A stretch of DNA of 64,000 nucleotides from Oscillospiraceae bacterium (GCA_015064885.1 SVRJ01000003.1:1-64000); one strand, 5' to 3'; numbered from the stretch's first letter, positions 51,166-60,496 are shown. The notes: a model not told the origin generated them from the sequence alone. Numbers and translations are program-made.

Positions 51166-52443
51166 TCAGTTTATTGCGATCCCCTCAAAAAGGGCGATCT
51201 TAGGTCCGGTATATCTTCCCGAGCATATCTCACAGTCGGATAGCCTTACCGAGCTGAGAGCCTCGCTGAGCTTACCCGATATGGATATTCCGGTCATGGG
51301 AATGACCTTATCTCCGTCGCAATAATAAGCGAGTCTTACCTCTCCGCCTATATAATCGTTATAGGCATCGACCTGAAGACCGGACATCGAAACGCATCTG
51401 AAATACGGCTCGCTTTTCAGCTCCTCGTCGGTGAGGCTTCCGGTAGCGACCTGCATGCAGGAAAGCTCACCGGTGACGGGTGCCTTCAGATACTGCGCAT
51501 ATCGGTTTCCACCGTAATAATTTGTAAACACTCCGTCCTTTACTATCTCGGTATCAATCAGGGTAATGCCGTCATTATCAAAAAGAGCAGACGCAACGCT
51601 TCCCTTTATAGCACCCTTCATGGTTATCGAAATTCTGTCGCCCTTCGCCTCTTTTTGGAGAGCGTCTCCTATAGAAAAAAGATTTGAATGGGTGTATACC
51701 GAAGAATAATTGGCATTGTGAGCGGCTTCAGAGAAAAGTCTGGCAAGCTCGTGTGCGTCGAGAGCCACCTTGCACGTGAGCGGTTCGGAAGGAGTGACTG
51801 CTCTGCCTCTGTCCCTTACCTCTCTCATCTTCTCTTCTATTTCTTCTCTTATCTCATCAGAATCGAAACTGTTAAAGCGTTTAGCCTCGTATAGCTCTAC
51901 AGACTCTCCGTCGGTCCACGTGGGTATAGCCTCTACCATGGCACTGTACTTTAATTCTCTCTTGTCGATACCGCGGCTGTTTTTCACGCTGACGGTATGC
52001 TTATTGATAAACACCTCGAGAGCATTTATCGATCCGTTTCCGTAGGTGTTTGCGGAAAATACCGCATCCGAAATGAGACGGGCAAGAGTCTTCGGCTCAT
52101 AGTCGGCAAAATCAGAGTCTATAGCTCCGTCAAGCGTCTCATTCGAAGGAAGCTCGTAATATTCGTTATCGATACGGCAAGCCTTTTCTGCGGCTGCCTG
52201 TATCTTTTCTCTTGCTTCATCCTCCTCGGTTGAGGCGTATATTTTGAAGCTTGCGTCACCCTTCTTTCCGTCGTGGTCTACGTAAACGGTAACGTCTGTA
52301 GAAGTAGTGTCGGTGCTTCTTACCGTTTCAAGCTTGCTGTGGACAAAGAAGAGCTCGTATGATTCTACTCTTTCGCTTCTTATCTTATAACCGCAAACGG
52401 CGGTGTTTTCTTTTAAAAGCTTTTCTATTATATCAGGTCTCAT
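51166..52443 (-). CDS. TldD/PmbA family protein, TldE-like subunit
   Basis: A 425-residue partner subunit of the TldD/TldE metalloprotease that degrades or processes modified peptides. It lacks the HExxxH motif, as expected for TldE/PmbA. Family stretches are YELFFVHSKLETVRSTDT near the N-terminus, VKNSRGIDKRELKYSAMVEA in the middle and the end MTGISISGKLSEALSSVRL. It starts in an ATGA overlap with tldD, so the subunits are translationally coupled. The heterodimer is cytosolic. Confidence 0.9.
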   Translation of the reverse strand: MRPDIIEKLLKENTAVCGYKIRSERVESYELFFVHSKLETVRSTDTTSTDVTVYVDHDGKKGDASFKIYASTEEDEAREKIQAAAEKACRIDNEYYELPSNETLDGAIDSDFADYEPKTLARLISDAVFSANTYGNGSINALEVFINKHTVSVKNSRGIDKRELKYSAMVEAIPTWTDGESVELYEAKRFNSFDSDEIREEIEEKMREVRDRGRAVTPSEPLTCKVALDAHELARLFSEAAHNANYSSVYTHSNLFSIGDALQKEAKGDRISITMKGAIKGSVASALFDNDGITLIDTEIVKDGVFTNYYGGNRYAQYLKAPVTGELSCMQVATGSLTDEELKSEPYFRCVSMSGLQVDAYNDYIGGEVRLAYYCDGDKVIPMTGISISGKLSEALSSVRLSDCEICSGRYTGPKIALFEGIAIN

Positions 52444-53843
52444 GCCAACTTCACCTTAACCTTCAACGCAGGGCCGCCGTCAGAAACGCGCACCCATTCT
52501 TTATAACCCTTTCCGCATCCTCCGCTTCCGATGACCTTGAAGTCGTCGGATACCATCGAAATGGATTTCAGAAGATCGGGAACGTACCCGCTCATAACCA
52601 CGGGAGAGACGTAATTGTCTGTAAGCTTGCCGTCAACGATCTCTATACCGTATTCCGCAGTACACTGTATCTGCCAGTTCTTCGGGTCCTCCATGCCGTT
52701 ATTGGTCTTAAAGAGCATATATCCGTGCTTTACGGAGGCTATCATATCCTCGAGCTTGTCTTTTCCCGGCTCGAAGAAGGTATTTGTCATTCTCGAATAA
52801 GCCTTTCTCTTATACGACTCACGTCTTCCGTTACCCGTAGGCTCTGTTCCGAGCTGTGTCGCAGAAGCAAGGTCGGAAATACCGGCAACGAGGACACCGT
52901 CCTTGATTATCTGTGTATCGTGAGCCAATACTCCGTCGTCGTCAAAGAAATAGGAAGCGGTAGAAAGTGCGGAAGCCGCACCGTCGCGCATATTACATAT
53001 CGGAGATGCCACGTACTTTCCCACGTATTCCTTGGCAAGCGCTCTGTCCTTTACGAACTGGTCCATCTCAACTCCGTGACCGAACGCCTCGTGAGCGATA
53101 AGACCGCTTATCGTCGGGTCTGTTATAACGTCGTAAACGCCCGGTACTATCGGCTTTGCGTTTGCAAGCTTGCCGGCTCTTTCGACCAAGGGGGCAACTA
53201 TAGCGGGAAACGAAGCGATCACCTCGGATATGAGATGCGAGTAGACTCCGTCATAGGTCTGCACCATCTTTTCTCCGTCGCGAAGGACCAAAAACGCATT
53301 CATATTCACCCACGAATAGTTCTGGTCGAGCTCCCTGTTTTCGGTAATGAAAAGCTTTGATACGGTAAAGGGGGCTATAGAAACGAAGAAGTTCAATATC
53401 CTGCTGTCAAGAGCAAGAGCTTCATCTCTCATTTTTTCGCAAAACGCGAGAAGCTCACTGTCAGAATATTTGTCGCAGTCGCTCTCACGCGAGAATGACT
53501 GTACCATAGGCTCGTCCGAAAGGAGCTTTACGTCTATCGTATTATCAGAAAGCTCTCTGTCAAGCTCAAGGGAAGAAAGTATCCTCTTTGCAAGCTCTGC
53601 CTTATCCCCGCTTATATCATCGAGAGAATATTCGTAGAACGCCTTTCCGTTATGCATTTTTATAACGAATCCGCACTCGGAAAGACCACCCTCACCCATA
53701 ACGGAGCTGCGTCTGTCGGCAGCTATTCTTGAGGAAACGACGTGGCTTCCGAGAATACTGACGTAGGAGAAGGCCTTGGAAAGCTCTTTAACAAGAGCTT
53801 TACAGCCCTCGCGTCTCGAGTCAAGAAATTTTGAAAATGCCAT
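52440..53843 (-). CDS. tldD: TldD metalloprotease subunit
   Basis: A 467-residue zinc protease subunit. The metal motif HEAFGHGVE (H251, E252, H256) is intact, followed by PICNMRDGAA and the YFFDDDGVLAHDT loop; the second metal region appears near VMSGYVPDLLKSISMV and GSGGCGKGYKEW, the latter giving the Cys ligand. TldD/E clips short peptides through a narrow channel and matures some RiPPs such as microcin B17; a RiPP precursor was not found here. The ATG at 53843 follows AAAGGAAG. The gene begins 31 nt after the GH127 stop. Confidence 0.92.
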   Translation of the reverse strand: MAFSKFLDSRREGCKALVKELSKAFSYVSILGSHVVSSRIAADRRSSVMGEGGLSECGFVIKMHNGKAFYEYSLDDISGDKAELAKRILSSLELDRELSDNTIDVKLLSDEPMVQSFSRESDCDKYSDSELLAFCEKMRDEALALDSRILNFFVSIAPFTVSKLFITENRELDQNYSWVNMNAFLVLRDGEKMVQTYDGVYSHLISEVIASFPAIVAPLVERAGKLANAKPIVPGVYDVITDPTISGLIAHEAFGHGVEMDQFVKDRALAKEYVGKYVASPICNMRDGAASALSTASYFFDDDGVLAHDTQIIKDGVLVAGISDLASATQLGTEPTGNGRRESYKRKAYSRMTNTFFEPGKDKLEDMIASVKHGYMLFKTNNGMEDPKNWQIQCTAEYGIEIVDGKLTDNYVSPVVMSGYVPDLLKSISMVSDDFKVIGSGGCGKGYKEWVRVSDGGPALKVKVKLA

Positions 53844-53874
53844 TTCTTTTGATCTTCCTTTCAATTTTGATGAA

Positions 53875-55656
53875 TCAATCGTTAAGCCATACCGCCATAT
53901 CGCTCTCTCCTCTGTTTGCAAATGCATAGTAAGGAATGAGCTTTATCCGGCGGGGTGTTCTTTCGGGCTCGAACGAATCCGAATAAAGCACGTCGTCGCA
54001 CTCTACCGTATGACCGGTAAATTCAACGGTGGGGAGACCTCCATAGGCTTCTCCTACGGTAACGTCGCTCTTTTCTCCCGCAAAGAAGGAGAATATATCA
54101 AAGTTGTTGTCTACGCGTTCCGCACAGTAAACGATCGGGCCTCTCATGACTGCGACCTTGCCTCTGCATGCCGCGATCTTCGGATTTGCCTTTACAAATC
54201 TTACGGGCATATCGAGTACGAGCGTAAGCTCGGAGGGGTTTTCTACTACTGCATATCCGTTTTGCATAGTATATTCGGAATCAAGTGTGAACGACTTGCA
54301 CCAATCGGGAATTCTGAGAGCTATCCTCTTCGTTCCGCTTGCGCTGATCTTTATATTTCCGTTCACGGGGTAAACGGTCGTGACCTTTACCTTCATACCG
54401 TCAAGATCTACGCTGCTGTCCATATACTGATTTACGTAGAGAGTGTCGCCGTCAACACCGTAAGCATATGCCGCGAGAGAGGGCATAAGTCTTACTATAT
54501 TCGGAGGGCAGCAGGAGCATCCGAACACACGCTTGCGCTGTGTTATCGGAAAAGCCTCAGGAACTACGTTTGCCTTATATCTGCTTCTGTTACGCATGTT
54601 TATCTCAAGCGGATTGGTATAGAAGAAGGAAACACCGTCGAGAGAAAGACCCGACATAACTCCGTTATAAAGTGCTCTCTCGGCAACGTCAGCATATTTC
54701 GAATCGTTCTGAAGTCTCTGCATTCTCGTAGCAAAGAAAAGGAGAGCTATAGACGCACACGTCTCCGCGTATGCAAGGTCGTTCGGAAGATCATACGCCT
54801 CTGTAAACGCCTCACCGAGCTTTGTTGATCCGATACCGCCTGTTATGTACATCTTCTTTTTTGCAATGTTATCAAAAAGTCGCTTGCAAGCAACAGCCAT
54901 AGGCGTATCGTCTGCTACAGCAGCGTAATCTGCCATACCCGAATACAGATAGCACGCTCTTACAGAGTGTCCTACAGCCTCATCCATAGAAACTACGGGA
55001 ACGTGGCTCTGATTGTACTGTCCCTTATCTTCCTTTATTCCGTGGCCGCGCATAACCAGGAAGAAGCGTGCAAGGTCGAGATACTTCTCATCTCCCGTAA
55101 CGTCGTAGAGGCGGAGAAGGGCAAGCTCTATCTCCTGGTGACCCGGAGTTGTGAAGGACGCACCCTTCTCCTCCATAAATATCTTTGTTATGCAGTCAAC
55201 GTATTTTGAGGATATCTTTATAAGTCTGTCATTGCCTGTAGCCTCATAGTATGCGACTGCCGCCTCAAAGAGATGTCCCGCGCAGTAAAGCTCGTGGTTG
55301 TTTCTGTTTGTAAAGCGTGTAAGCTCGGGGTGAACGGCATAGTAGCAGTTGTAGTATCCGTCCTCAAACGCATTCTTTTCCATAAGCTCGGCAAGCATAT
55401 TTATCTTGTCGTCAAGCTCCTTATCATATTCGAGTCCGAGGTAGTACGCAGCACCCTCTGCCCACTTGATAACGTCCGAGTCCCAGAATACGTGTGCCGG
55501 AAATTCCGCCTTCGGATCGCATTCGTATGCTCCTACGCGTCCGGTTTCATAAAATCTGTTCCATACGGCATCGACGGTTTCGTTTCTGACAAGATCGAGC
55601 TTGTCCTTGAGAAAACCGCCTTCAAGCTTAACGTTCTTAAGTCCTAAAAGTTTCAT
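53875..55656 (-). CDS. GH127 beta-L-arabinofuranosidase-like glycosidase
   Basis: A 593-residue enzyme with an (alpha/alpha)6 barrel followed by beta domains. GH127 enzymes remove beta-L-arabinofuranose from plant hydroxyproline-rich glycoproteins using a Zn-bound cysteine nucleophile. The metal/catalytic residues can be placed: E298 and C300 in YAETCASIAL, and C382/C383 in FGCSCCPPNIVR. Also conserved are FWDSDVIKWAEGAAY and TTPGHQEIELALLRLY. No signal peptide is seen, so it acts on imported material. The ATG at 55656 is used; a longer frame reaches into the upstream phosphatase gene. The gene lies 4 nt after that gene and before tldD, an odd neighbourhood. Confidence 0.92.
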   Translation of the reverse strand: MKLLGLKNVKLEGGFLKDKLDLVRNETVDAVWNRFYETGRVGAYECDPKAEFPAHVFWDSDVIKWAEGAAYYLGLEYDKELDDKINMLAELMEKNAFEDGYYNCYYAVHPELTRFTNRNNHELYCAGHLFEAAVAYYEATGNDRLIKISSKYVDCITKIFMEEKGASFTTPGHQEIELALLRLYDVTGDEKYLDLARFFLVMRGHGIKEDKGQYNQSHVPVVSMDEAVGHSVRACYLYSGMADYAAVADDTPMAVACKRLFDNIAKKKMYITGGIGSTKLGEAFTEAYDLPNDLAYAETCASIALLFFATRMQRLQNDSKYADVAERALYNGVMSGLSLDGVSFFYTNPLEINMRNRSRYKANVVPEAFPITQRKRVFGCSCCPPNIVRLMPSLAAYAYGVDGDTLYVNQYMDSSVDLDGMKVKVTTVYPVNGNIKISASGTKRIALRIPDWCKSFTLDSEYTMQNGYAVVENPSELTLVLDMPVRFVKANPKIAACRGKVAVMRGPIVYCAERVDNNFDIFSFFAGEKSDVTVGEAYGGLPTVEFTGHTVECDDVLYSDSFEPERTPRRIKLIPYYAFANRGESDMAVWLND

Positions 55657-55660
55657 AGCA

Positions 55661-56458
55661 TTATCCTCTTCTTTCCTTGAAGCTTTTGTAATAATCAATA
55701 AACTCAGCATGAGAACGGCCGTTGCCCGCACATATCGAGCATCCGTGAAGAAGGTCTATCCTTCCTCCAAGCATATCGGTGATCATACCGCCCGCCTCGG
55801 AAAGGATAAGAGATGCTGCTGCATAATCCCAAGGCTGAAGTATCGTTTCAAAGAATACGTTCTGTCTGTTTGCGGCAACGTAGCAGATATCCAGAGCGGC
55901 AGAACCGCATCTTCTTATATCCATAACGTGCGGATATATAGAATACGTAAGATCAAACGTCTCCTTTGCAAGCTCCATATGATACGGAGACGTACCGAAT
56001 CCGAGAAGGCTGTGTTTAAGATCGGTATCATAAACCGAAATGGGCTTTTCATTCACGTATGCGCCCTTTCCCTTCTCCGCCCAAAAGAGCTCGTCAAGAT
56101 AAGGATTATACACCATACCGAGCACTACCTCGCCATCCTTGACGAGAGCTATCGATATTGCGCTGTGGTGGTAATCGAGAGCAAAGTTTGTGGTTCCGTC
56201 TATCGGGTCTATAATAAAGCAGTAGCCTTCAAGGCTCTCCGACGAGTGAGAATCCTCCTCGCCTATAAACTTTGCCTCGGGAAGTATCTTTTTCAGCTCT
56301 GCGTAGAGGAACGCCTGTGTTTTTTCATCGTGCTCGGTGCACAGGTCGCGGAAATTCAGTTTAGAATGCATCTCAACGTGAGAATAATCAACGTTCTTTA
56401 CGTACTGTCCCGCCTCTTTTATTACTTTTTCAATCTTTTCTTTAAGCATATTTATCAC
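55661..56458 (-). CDS. Inositol monophosphatase family protein
   Basis: A 265-residue Mg2+-dependent phosphatase. Motifs: KFIGEEDS (GEE), FIIDPIDGTTNFALDY (DPIDGTTN) and LQPWDYAAASLILSEAGG (WDxAA). This group dephosphorylates inositol phosphates, fructose-1,6-bisphosphate, NADP or adenosine bisphosphate; the substrate cannot be chosen from sequence. The GTG at 56458 overlaps the ddl stop (GTGA), while an ATG at 56449 is an alternative three codons later. I favour the coupled GTG, but not strongly. Position 2 of a five-gene operon. Confidence 0.9.
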   Translation of the reverse strand: MINMLKEKIEKVIKEAGQYVKNVDYSHVEMHSKLNFRDLCTEHDEKTQAFLYAELKKILPEAKFIGEEDSHSSESLEGYCFIIDPIDGTTNFALDYHHSAISIALVKDGEVVLGMVYNPYLDELFWAEKGKGAYVNEKPISVYDTDLKHSLLGFGTSPYHMELAKETFDLTYSIYPHVMDIRRCGSAALDICYVAANRQNVFFETILQPWDYAAASLILSEAGGMITDMLGGRIDLLHGCSICAGNGRSHAEFIDYYKSFKERRG

Positions 56459-57495
56459 TTTCTAAGAGCAAGCTTTACGAGCTTATCGCAAAGCGCATCA
56501 TAATCTATTCCTATAGCCTTTGCTTCCTGCGGAAGGAGTGAAAGAGGTGTCATGCCCGGAAGAGTATTTGCCTCAAGGCAATAAAATTCATTTCCGTCAT
56601 ATATGAAGTCGATACGTGCATAGCTTCCGAGCTTCAGCGCGTTGAACACCTTCATTGTAAGAGCCGAAAGTCTCTCGTTCTCTTCCTTTGTAAGAGGTGC
56701 GGGGCATATCTCCTCGGTCCTTCCGGATTGATATTTGTTCGCATAGTCGTAAAAGCCGCTCTTCGGAATTATCTCCACGGGAGGGAGAGTTCTTCCGTCT
56801 ATAACTCCGACCGTAAGCTCTCTTCCGGTTATCTTCCTTTCAACGATTATGCTGTTTTCATATTTTGATGCACTGTCAAGAGCCTCCTTAAGACCCTCGA
56901 AATCATCCGCAAAGCTTACGCCGACGCTCGAGCCTCCGCAACACGGCTTTATAACGCAGGGATATCCTACGCGATTGGCGTAATCTTCCTCCGTGTATTC
57001 GTTGATATTCTTTTCATAACAAAGCCAATCGGCAGTGGGAACTCCAACACCTCTGATAAGCTGCTTTGATATGTTTTTATCCATAGCTATAGCGGCTCCG
57101 AGAGAAGGAGAACCCGTGTAGCGTATTCCGAGGATCTCAAGCATGGCCTGGAGCTTCCCGTTTTCACCCATGCCACCGTGAAGAGCCATAAACACTACGT
57201 CAGCCGCGTGGCAAAGATCTATTATGTTTTCTCCTATTTCGGATTTTCCGCCTCTTTCTCTCTTAAGTTTTTCAAGGTCGGGAACCTCTTCACCAACTGT
57301 ATACAAATAATCAGATCTGCTTGTAAAGGTATTCACGTCAACCTTCTCACATCCCATGAATACGTCTGCAAGCGCTACCTTATATCCGCTTTTGGCGAGA
57401 GAATTCGCAATAAGGCTTCCCGAGACGAGCGAAACGTCTCTTTCATGGCTGAGACCTCCTGCGAGCACTGCTATCTTAATATTATTTCTGTCCAT
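56455..57495 (-). CDS. ddl: D-alanine--D-alanine ligase
   Basis: A 346-residue ATP-grasp ligase making D-Ala-D-Ala for peptidoglycan. Motifs: VLAGGLSHERDVSLVSG near the N-terminus, FMALHGGMGENGKLQA, GSPSLGAAIAMDKN and CCGGSSVGVSFADDFE, then the C-terminal ARIDFIYDGNEFYCLEANTLPGM with the Mg2+ ligands. The ATG at 57495 follows TTGGAG on the minus strand; the TTG at 57507 is inside that site. It is the first gene of an operon running ddl, phosphatase, GH127, tldD, tldE. I did not try to tell D-Ala from D-Lac specificity. Confidence 0.93.
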   Translation of the reverse strand: MDRNNIKIAVLAGGLSHERDVSLVSGSLIANSLAKSGYKVALADVFMGCEKVDVNTFTSRSDYLYTVGEEVPDLEKLKRERGGKSEIGENIIDLCHAADVVFMALHGGMGENGKLQAMLEILGIRYTGSPSLGAAIAMDKNISKQLIRGVGVPTADWLCYEKNINEYTEEDYANRVGYPCVIKPCCGGSSVGVSFADDFEGLKEALDSASKYENSIIVERKITGRELTVGVIDGRTLPPVEIIPKSGFYDYANKYQSGRTEEICPAPLTKEENERLSALTMKVFNALKLGSYARIDFIYDGNEFYCLEANTLPGMTPLSLLPQEAKAIGIDYDALCDKLVKLALRK

Positions 57496-57519
57496 TGTAA
57501 ACTCCAATTAAATATGATG

Positions 57520-57536
57520 TTGAGGTATTTCCTCAA
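57520..57536. repeat. Palindrome in the ddl leader
   Basis: TTGAGG-TATTT-CCTCAA, a perfect 6-bp inverted repeat about 25 nt before the ddl start. It could be an operator or small leader hairpin. Confidence 0.45.
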
Positions 57537-57570
57537 AAAATGAATCCTTCGTAAATCTGTGCTTATGCTC

Positions 57571-57605
57571 ACCAAGGGAACCTTTACAAGAAAAGTTCCC
57601 TTGGT
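57571..57605 (-). terminator. Hairpin between GDPD and ddl genes
   Basis: ACCAAGGGAAC pairs with GTTCCCTTGGT over 11 bp. No T-run follows on the minus strand, so it may be an inefficient terminator allowing read-through into ddl. Confidence 0.5.
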
Positions 57606-57631
57606 CAAGCTTTTATTATATCAAAAAACTA

Positions 57632-58369
57632 TCAGTCAAGAGCCTTCTTCGCAACGTCGGGATAGTTTGTGATCACTGCGTCAACGCCTGCTTCTGCAAG
57701 ATGCTTTACGTCTTCCGCGGTATTTACCGTCCATGCATGAACGCGGATGCCTCTCTTGTGCATCTCTTCAACGTACTCGGGATAAAGGTCTACCTGATTC
57801 ATCTTGGGGTGAGAAGCCTTTGCGGGAATGTTTGCAACGTAGTCCCAAGCCTTTACCATATTGAAGCTGTAAAGAGGAGCTATGAAAGCGTTGGGATCTG
57901 CTACGAGCGTGCGTGCGATCTGCTCATGGTCAAAGGAGGAGTAGATAACTCTGCCTTCCATTCCGTACTCCTTCTCAAGGGCTACAAGAGCCGCAGGAAT
58001 AGCGGGATCTATGCTCTTTATCTCAACGTTTACTACCTTACCCGTAGGTGCGAAAAGCTCATACACCTCGGAGAGAAGCGGGATCTTTGTTCCCTTGAAC
58101 TCGGGAGCGAACTTTACACCGAAATCGAAAGCAAGAAGCTCTTCATAGGTATAATCCGTGATCTTTCCCTGACCGTTGGAGGTTCTGTCTATCTTCTCGT
58201 CGTGGCAAACAACTATCTTTCCGTCCTTAGAGAAATGAACATCAAGCTCGATTCCGTCTGCTTCCATATCGAGAGCAAGCTTGAATGAGGGCATTGTGTT
58301 TTCAGGTGCGTAACCGCAAGCGCCTCTGTGCGCCCACACGAAAGTTCTGTCGGTAAGTGTCTTTTTCAT
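57632..58369 (-). CDS. Glycerophosphodiester phosphodiesterase
   Basis: A 245-residue GDPD-family TIM-barrel enzyme that splits glycerophosphodiesters into sn-glycerol-3-phosphate and an alcohol. Motifs: VWAHRGACGYAPENT (H14 and the HRG signature), GIELDVHFSKDG (E41, D43), VVCHDEKIDRTSNG (H56), NVEIKS and the final VHAWTVNTAEDV. It is cytosolic (UgpQ-like length) with no signal peptide. It lies 39 nt downstream of the DUF4965 gene on the same strand and is probably cotranscribed with it. It may recycle head groups from lipids or teichoic acids. Confidence 0.93.
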   Translation of the reverse strand: MKKTLTDRTFVWAHRGACGYAPENTMPSFKLALDMEADGIELDVHFSKDGKIVVCHDEKIDRTSNGQGKITDYTYEELLAFDFGVKFAPEFKGTKIPLLSEVYELFAPTGKVVNVEIKSIDPAIPAALVALEKEYGMEGRVIYSSFDHEQIARTLVADPNAFIAPLYSFNMVKAWDYVANIPAKASHPKMNQVDLYPEYVEEMHKRGIRVHAWTVNTAEDVKHLAEAGVDAVITNYPDVAKKALD

Positions 58370-58408
58370 AATATGTTTTTCCCTTCTTGTTTATTATAAA
58401 TTATTTTA

Positions 58409-60358
58409 TTAAAGGTCAAATTTCATGATTCCCGAATGCTCGAGAAGCTTGATAAAGAGTCCTCCCTGTACCGTACGGTTTCTGAAGCTCTTTCTTGCGC
58501 TTATGTGCTCAAGCTTACCCCATTCGGAATGGCAAGCGGTAATTGTATAATACCAGTCTGTCATAGGAACTCTCGAGGGAGAGAGGTGGAAGAAAAGCCA
58601 AAGAGGAGAGACAAATTCTTCAAAATCCTCTTTTCTCTCTGCAAGAGTTGCTGTCCATACGAGCCAGTCGCTCTTTGTATACGGCTTTCTGTTATCGAGC
58701 GGCATGCCATACGGATGAATTCTCTTCTTATAGCTTGCAAACTCGGAGGCGAGCACGCTCTTAGGCATAATATCGAGTCCGAAGAGCTTATCCCATACGA
58801 TATTGTACTTCATGCTGAAGGTATCCTCCGCATCAAACGCAAGCTTATAGCTTCCATCCTTATTGGAGGCTCTCTCTATCCAACTCTTGGCATAGCTCTT
58901 TGCCATAGTGATATATTTTCTTCCCTCGCGGACCTGTCCCTTCATCTTGTAGATGATACCCATGGACGCTATGCCCATAATAGCCTTGAGAGAAAGGTTA
59001 CAGTTATGAGCGAGGTGACCCGCAAAATCATCCGTGCAAAGCTGATGTCCGGGGTCCTCACCGTTGTCTATAAGGTATTTAACCCATTGCTCAAGAAGAT
59101 CGAGATGCTCGTCTGCAAACGAAACGTCGTTTGTAGCGACCGCTACTGCGGCATCCATTATTATCATGTTTCCGCATTCCTCTACGGGCATCTGCTTTTC
59201 AAAGAGGAGCACGCCCTCCTTAAGACCGTATCTCTGTCCGTCGACTGCGGGATAACGTCCTGCGTCGTGAGGTGCAAAGTCAAATTTCCATGCGTCGCTT
59301 CTCGCGAACTTATATATGGGACGCATCATTCCCTTTACAAGCTCGGGATTGTAGAGAAGGAAAAATGGTATCGAAGGATAACTTACGTCAACGGTTGCGG
59401 CACAGCCGTTGGAGTAACACTCCTTTGATATAAAGAGTATCTCTCCGTTCTCGTCCACTACAGCCTTATGCGCGCCTATAGTCTGACGGACCGCAAGCTG
59501 GAGTATTTCGGCATACTTTTCACCGCCTGCTCTTACAGCGTCGGTATACATCTTATCAGAGAAGTCCTTACAAAGAGAAAGAACGTACGAATAATCCGAC
59601 CTTGCCTCTTCTATAGCCTTCTCTATAGTCTTTCCGTTGTTATTCCAGCAGGACTTTAGGTGCTTTCCGAAATAATTTATTGAATAGATATCGTCGTAAG
59701 CAAAGGTAACGAGGTATGATTCGTGCGGCTTAAGCTCGGCACTCTGCACACAGGCAAAGGTCATCTCGTCCTTGTTTTCAAACGAGACCCGCGACTCGGA
59801 GTCGCCGGTAAGATAGAAGTAACCCCAATCTATACGTAGATCGTCTCCGTCTCTCGCGAGAACGTTCTGGACCGATGAGCCCATTTTTGCAGTCTCGCAG
59901 GAATTCACGTACAGCATCTCGGTGGTTACAGGGTACTGGCCTTTAATATCAAGGCATATCTGCTCGGACACCTTAACGCTGACCCTTACACTGTGCTTCT
60001 TTCCGTCAAGCGCACGTGTTATGACCTCAAGATAGCTTACCGGTCTTGTCATTATTTCAAGATCACCGGGAAGAAGAGGAGAGGTAAACGTAGCGGTAAG
60101 CTCAACACCGCCGGCAGAAAACACGTATACCGAGCTTAATGCATCAAAATCACTCTTTGTCTGCTTCATAGCGGGGACCTCGGGATCGACTCCCATAAAT
60201 CTGTAGAGGGTTCCGTCTATATTCGCATACGCGTTTATTGTATTATCGTAGCCCGTCCAGTGAACGGTCGCGCTGTCAGTAAGCTTATCTGTGGAGGACC
60301 ATACGCTGAAATAGGGGTCTATCGTTATTAAAGGTGTACTTGGCGGACGAAGAATCAT
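58409..60358 (-). CDS. DUF4965/DUF5127 (GtaA glutaminase-like) family protein
   Basis: A 649-residue protein of the family often labelled glutaminase A after fungal members. The N-terminal beta-sandwich begins LRPPSTPLITIDPYFSVWSS, followed by the YDNTINAYANIDGTLYRFMG region. The C-terminal half is an (alpha/alpha)6 barrel: KECYSNGCAATVDVSYPSIP, FDFAPHDAGRYPAVDGQ, MPVEECGNMIIMDAA and DWLVWTATLA. The barrel residues look like those of a glycosidase, so the glutaminase label is doubtful. There is no signal peptide, whereas many family members are secreted. The ATG at 60358 follows AGGTG; a longer start at 60385 lacks a ribosome site. Confidence 0.85.
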   Translation of the reverse strand: MILRPPSTPLITIDPYFSVWSSTDKLTDSATVHWTGYDNTINAYANIDGTLYRFMGVDPEVPAMKQTKSDFDALSSVYVFSAGGVELTATFTSPLLPGDLEIMTRPVSYLEVITRALDGKKHSVRVSVKVSEQICLDIKGQYPVTTEMLYVNSCETAKMGSSVQNVLARDGDDLRIDWGYFYLTGDSESRVSFENKDEMTFACVQSAELKPHESYLVTFAYDDIYSINYFGKHLKSCWNNNGKTIEKAIEEARSDYSYVLSLCKDFSDKMYTDAVRAGGEKYAEILQLAVRQTIGAHKAVVDENGEILFISKECYSNGCAATVDVSYPSIPFFLLYNPELVKGMMRPIYKFARSDAWKFDFAPHDAGRYPAVDGQRYGLKEGVLLFEKQMPVEECGNMIIMDAAVAVATNDVSFADEHLDLLEQWVKYLIDNGEDPGHQLCTDDFAGHLAHNCNLSLKAIMGIASMGIIYKMKGQVREGRKYITMAKSYAKSWIERASNKDGSYKLAFDAEDTFSMKYNIVWDKLFGLDIMPKSVLASEFASYKKRIHPYGMPLDNRKPYTKSDWLVWTATLAERKEDFEEFVSPLWLFFHLSPSRVPMTDWYYTITACHSEWGKLEHISARKSFRNRTVQGGLFIKLLEHSGIMKFDL

Positions 60359-60414
60359 ATGTTTCACCTGTCTTTTGAAAAACAAAATCCTTTCAGAACT
60401 TATTATGTAATTAT

Positions 60415-60443
60415 ATTATATCACATATATTTTATTTTGTAAA
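60415..60443 (-). promoter_or_regulatory. Promoter of the DUF4965-GDPD unit
   Basis: Minus strand TTTACA (60443-60438), 17-nt spacer, TATAAT (60420-60415), extended TGA. Confidence 0.78.
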
Positions 60444-60496
60444 TAGCTATACCAAAAAATAATTTGAAAAATTAGATTTAATTTTTGAAAAAACTC

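Noticed and set aside
52440-53843. RiPP biosynthetic cluster around tldD/tldE
   Set aside because: No precursor peptide, radical-SAM maturase of the RiPP type, or exporter is adjacent; the nearby radical-SAM genes are GRE activases far upstream.
52359-54828. Two long plus-strand open frames (333 and 350 codons)
   Set aside because: They mirror tldE/tldD and GH127 on the other strand and encode Cys/Arg/Tyr-rich nonsense without motifs.
58436-59428. Plus-strand frame of 330 codons
   Set aside because: Shadow of the DUF4965 gene; no recognisable protein features.
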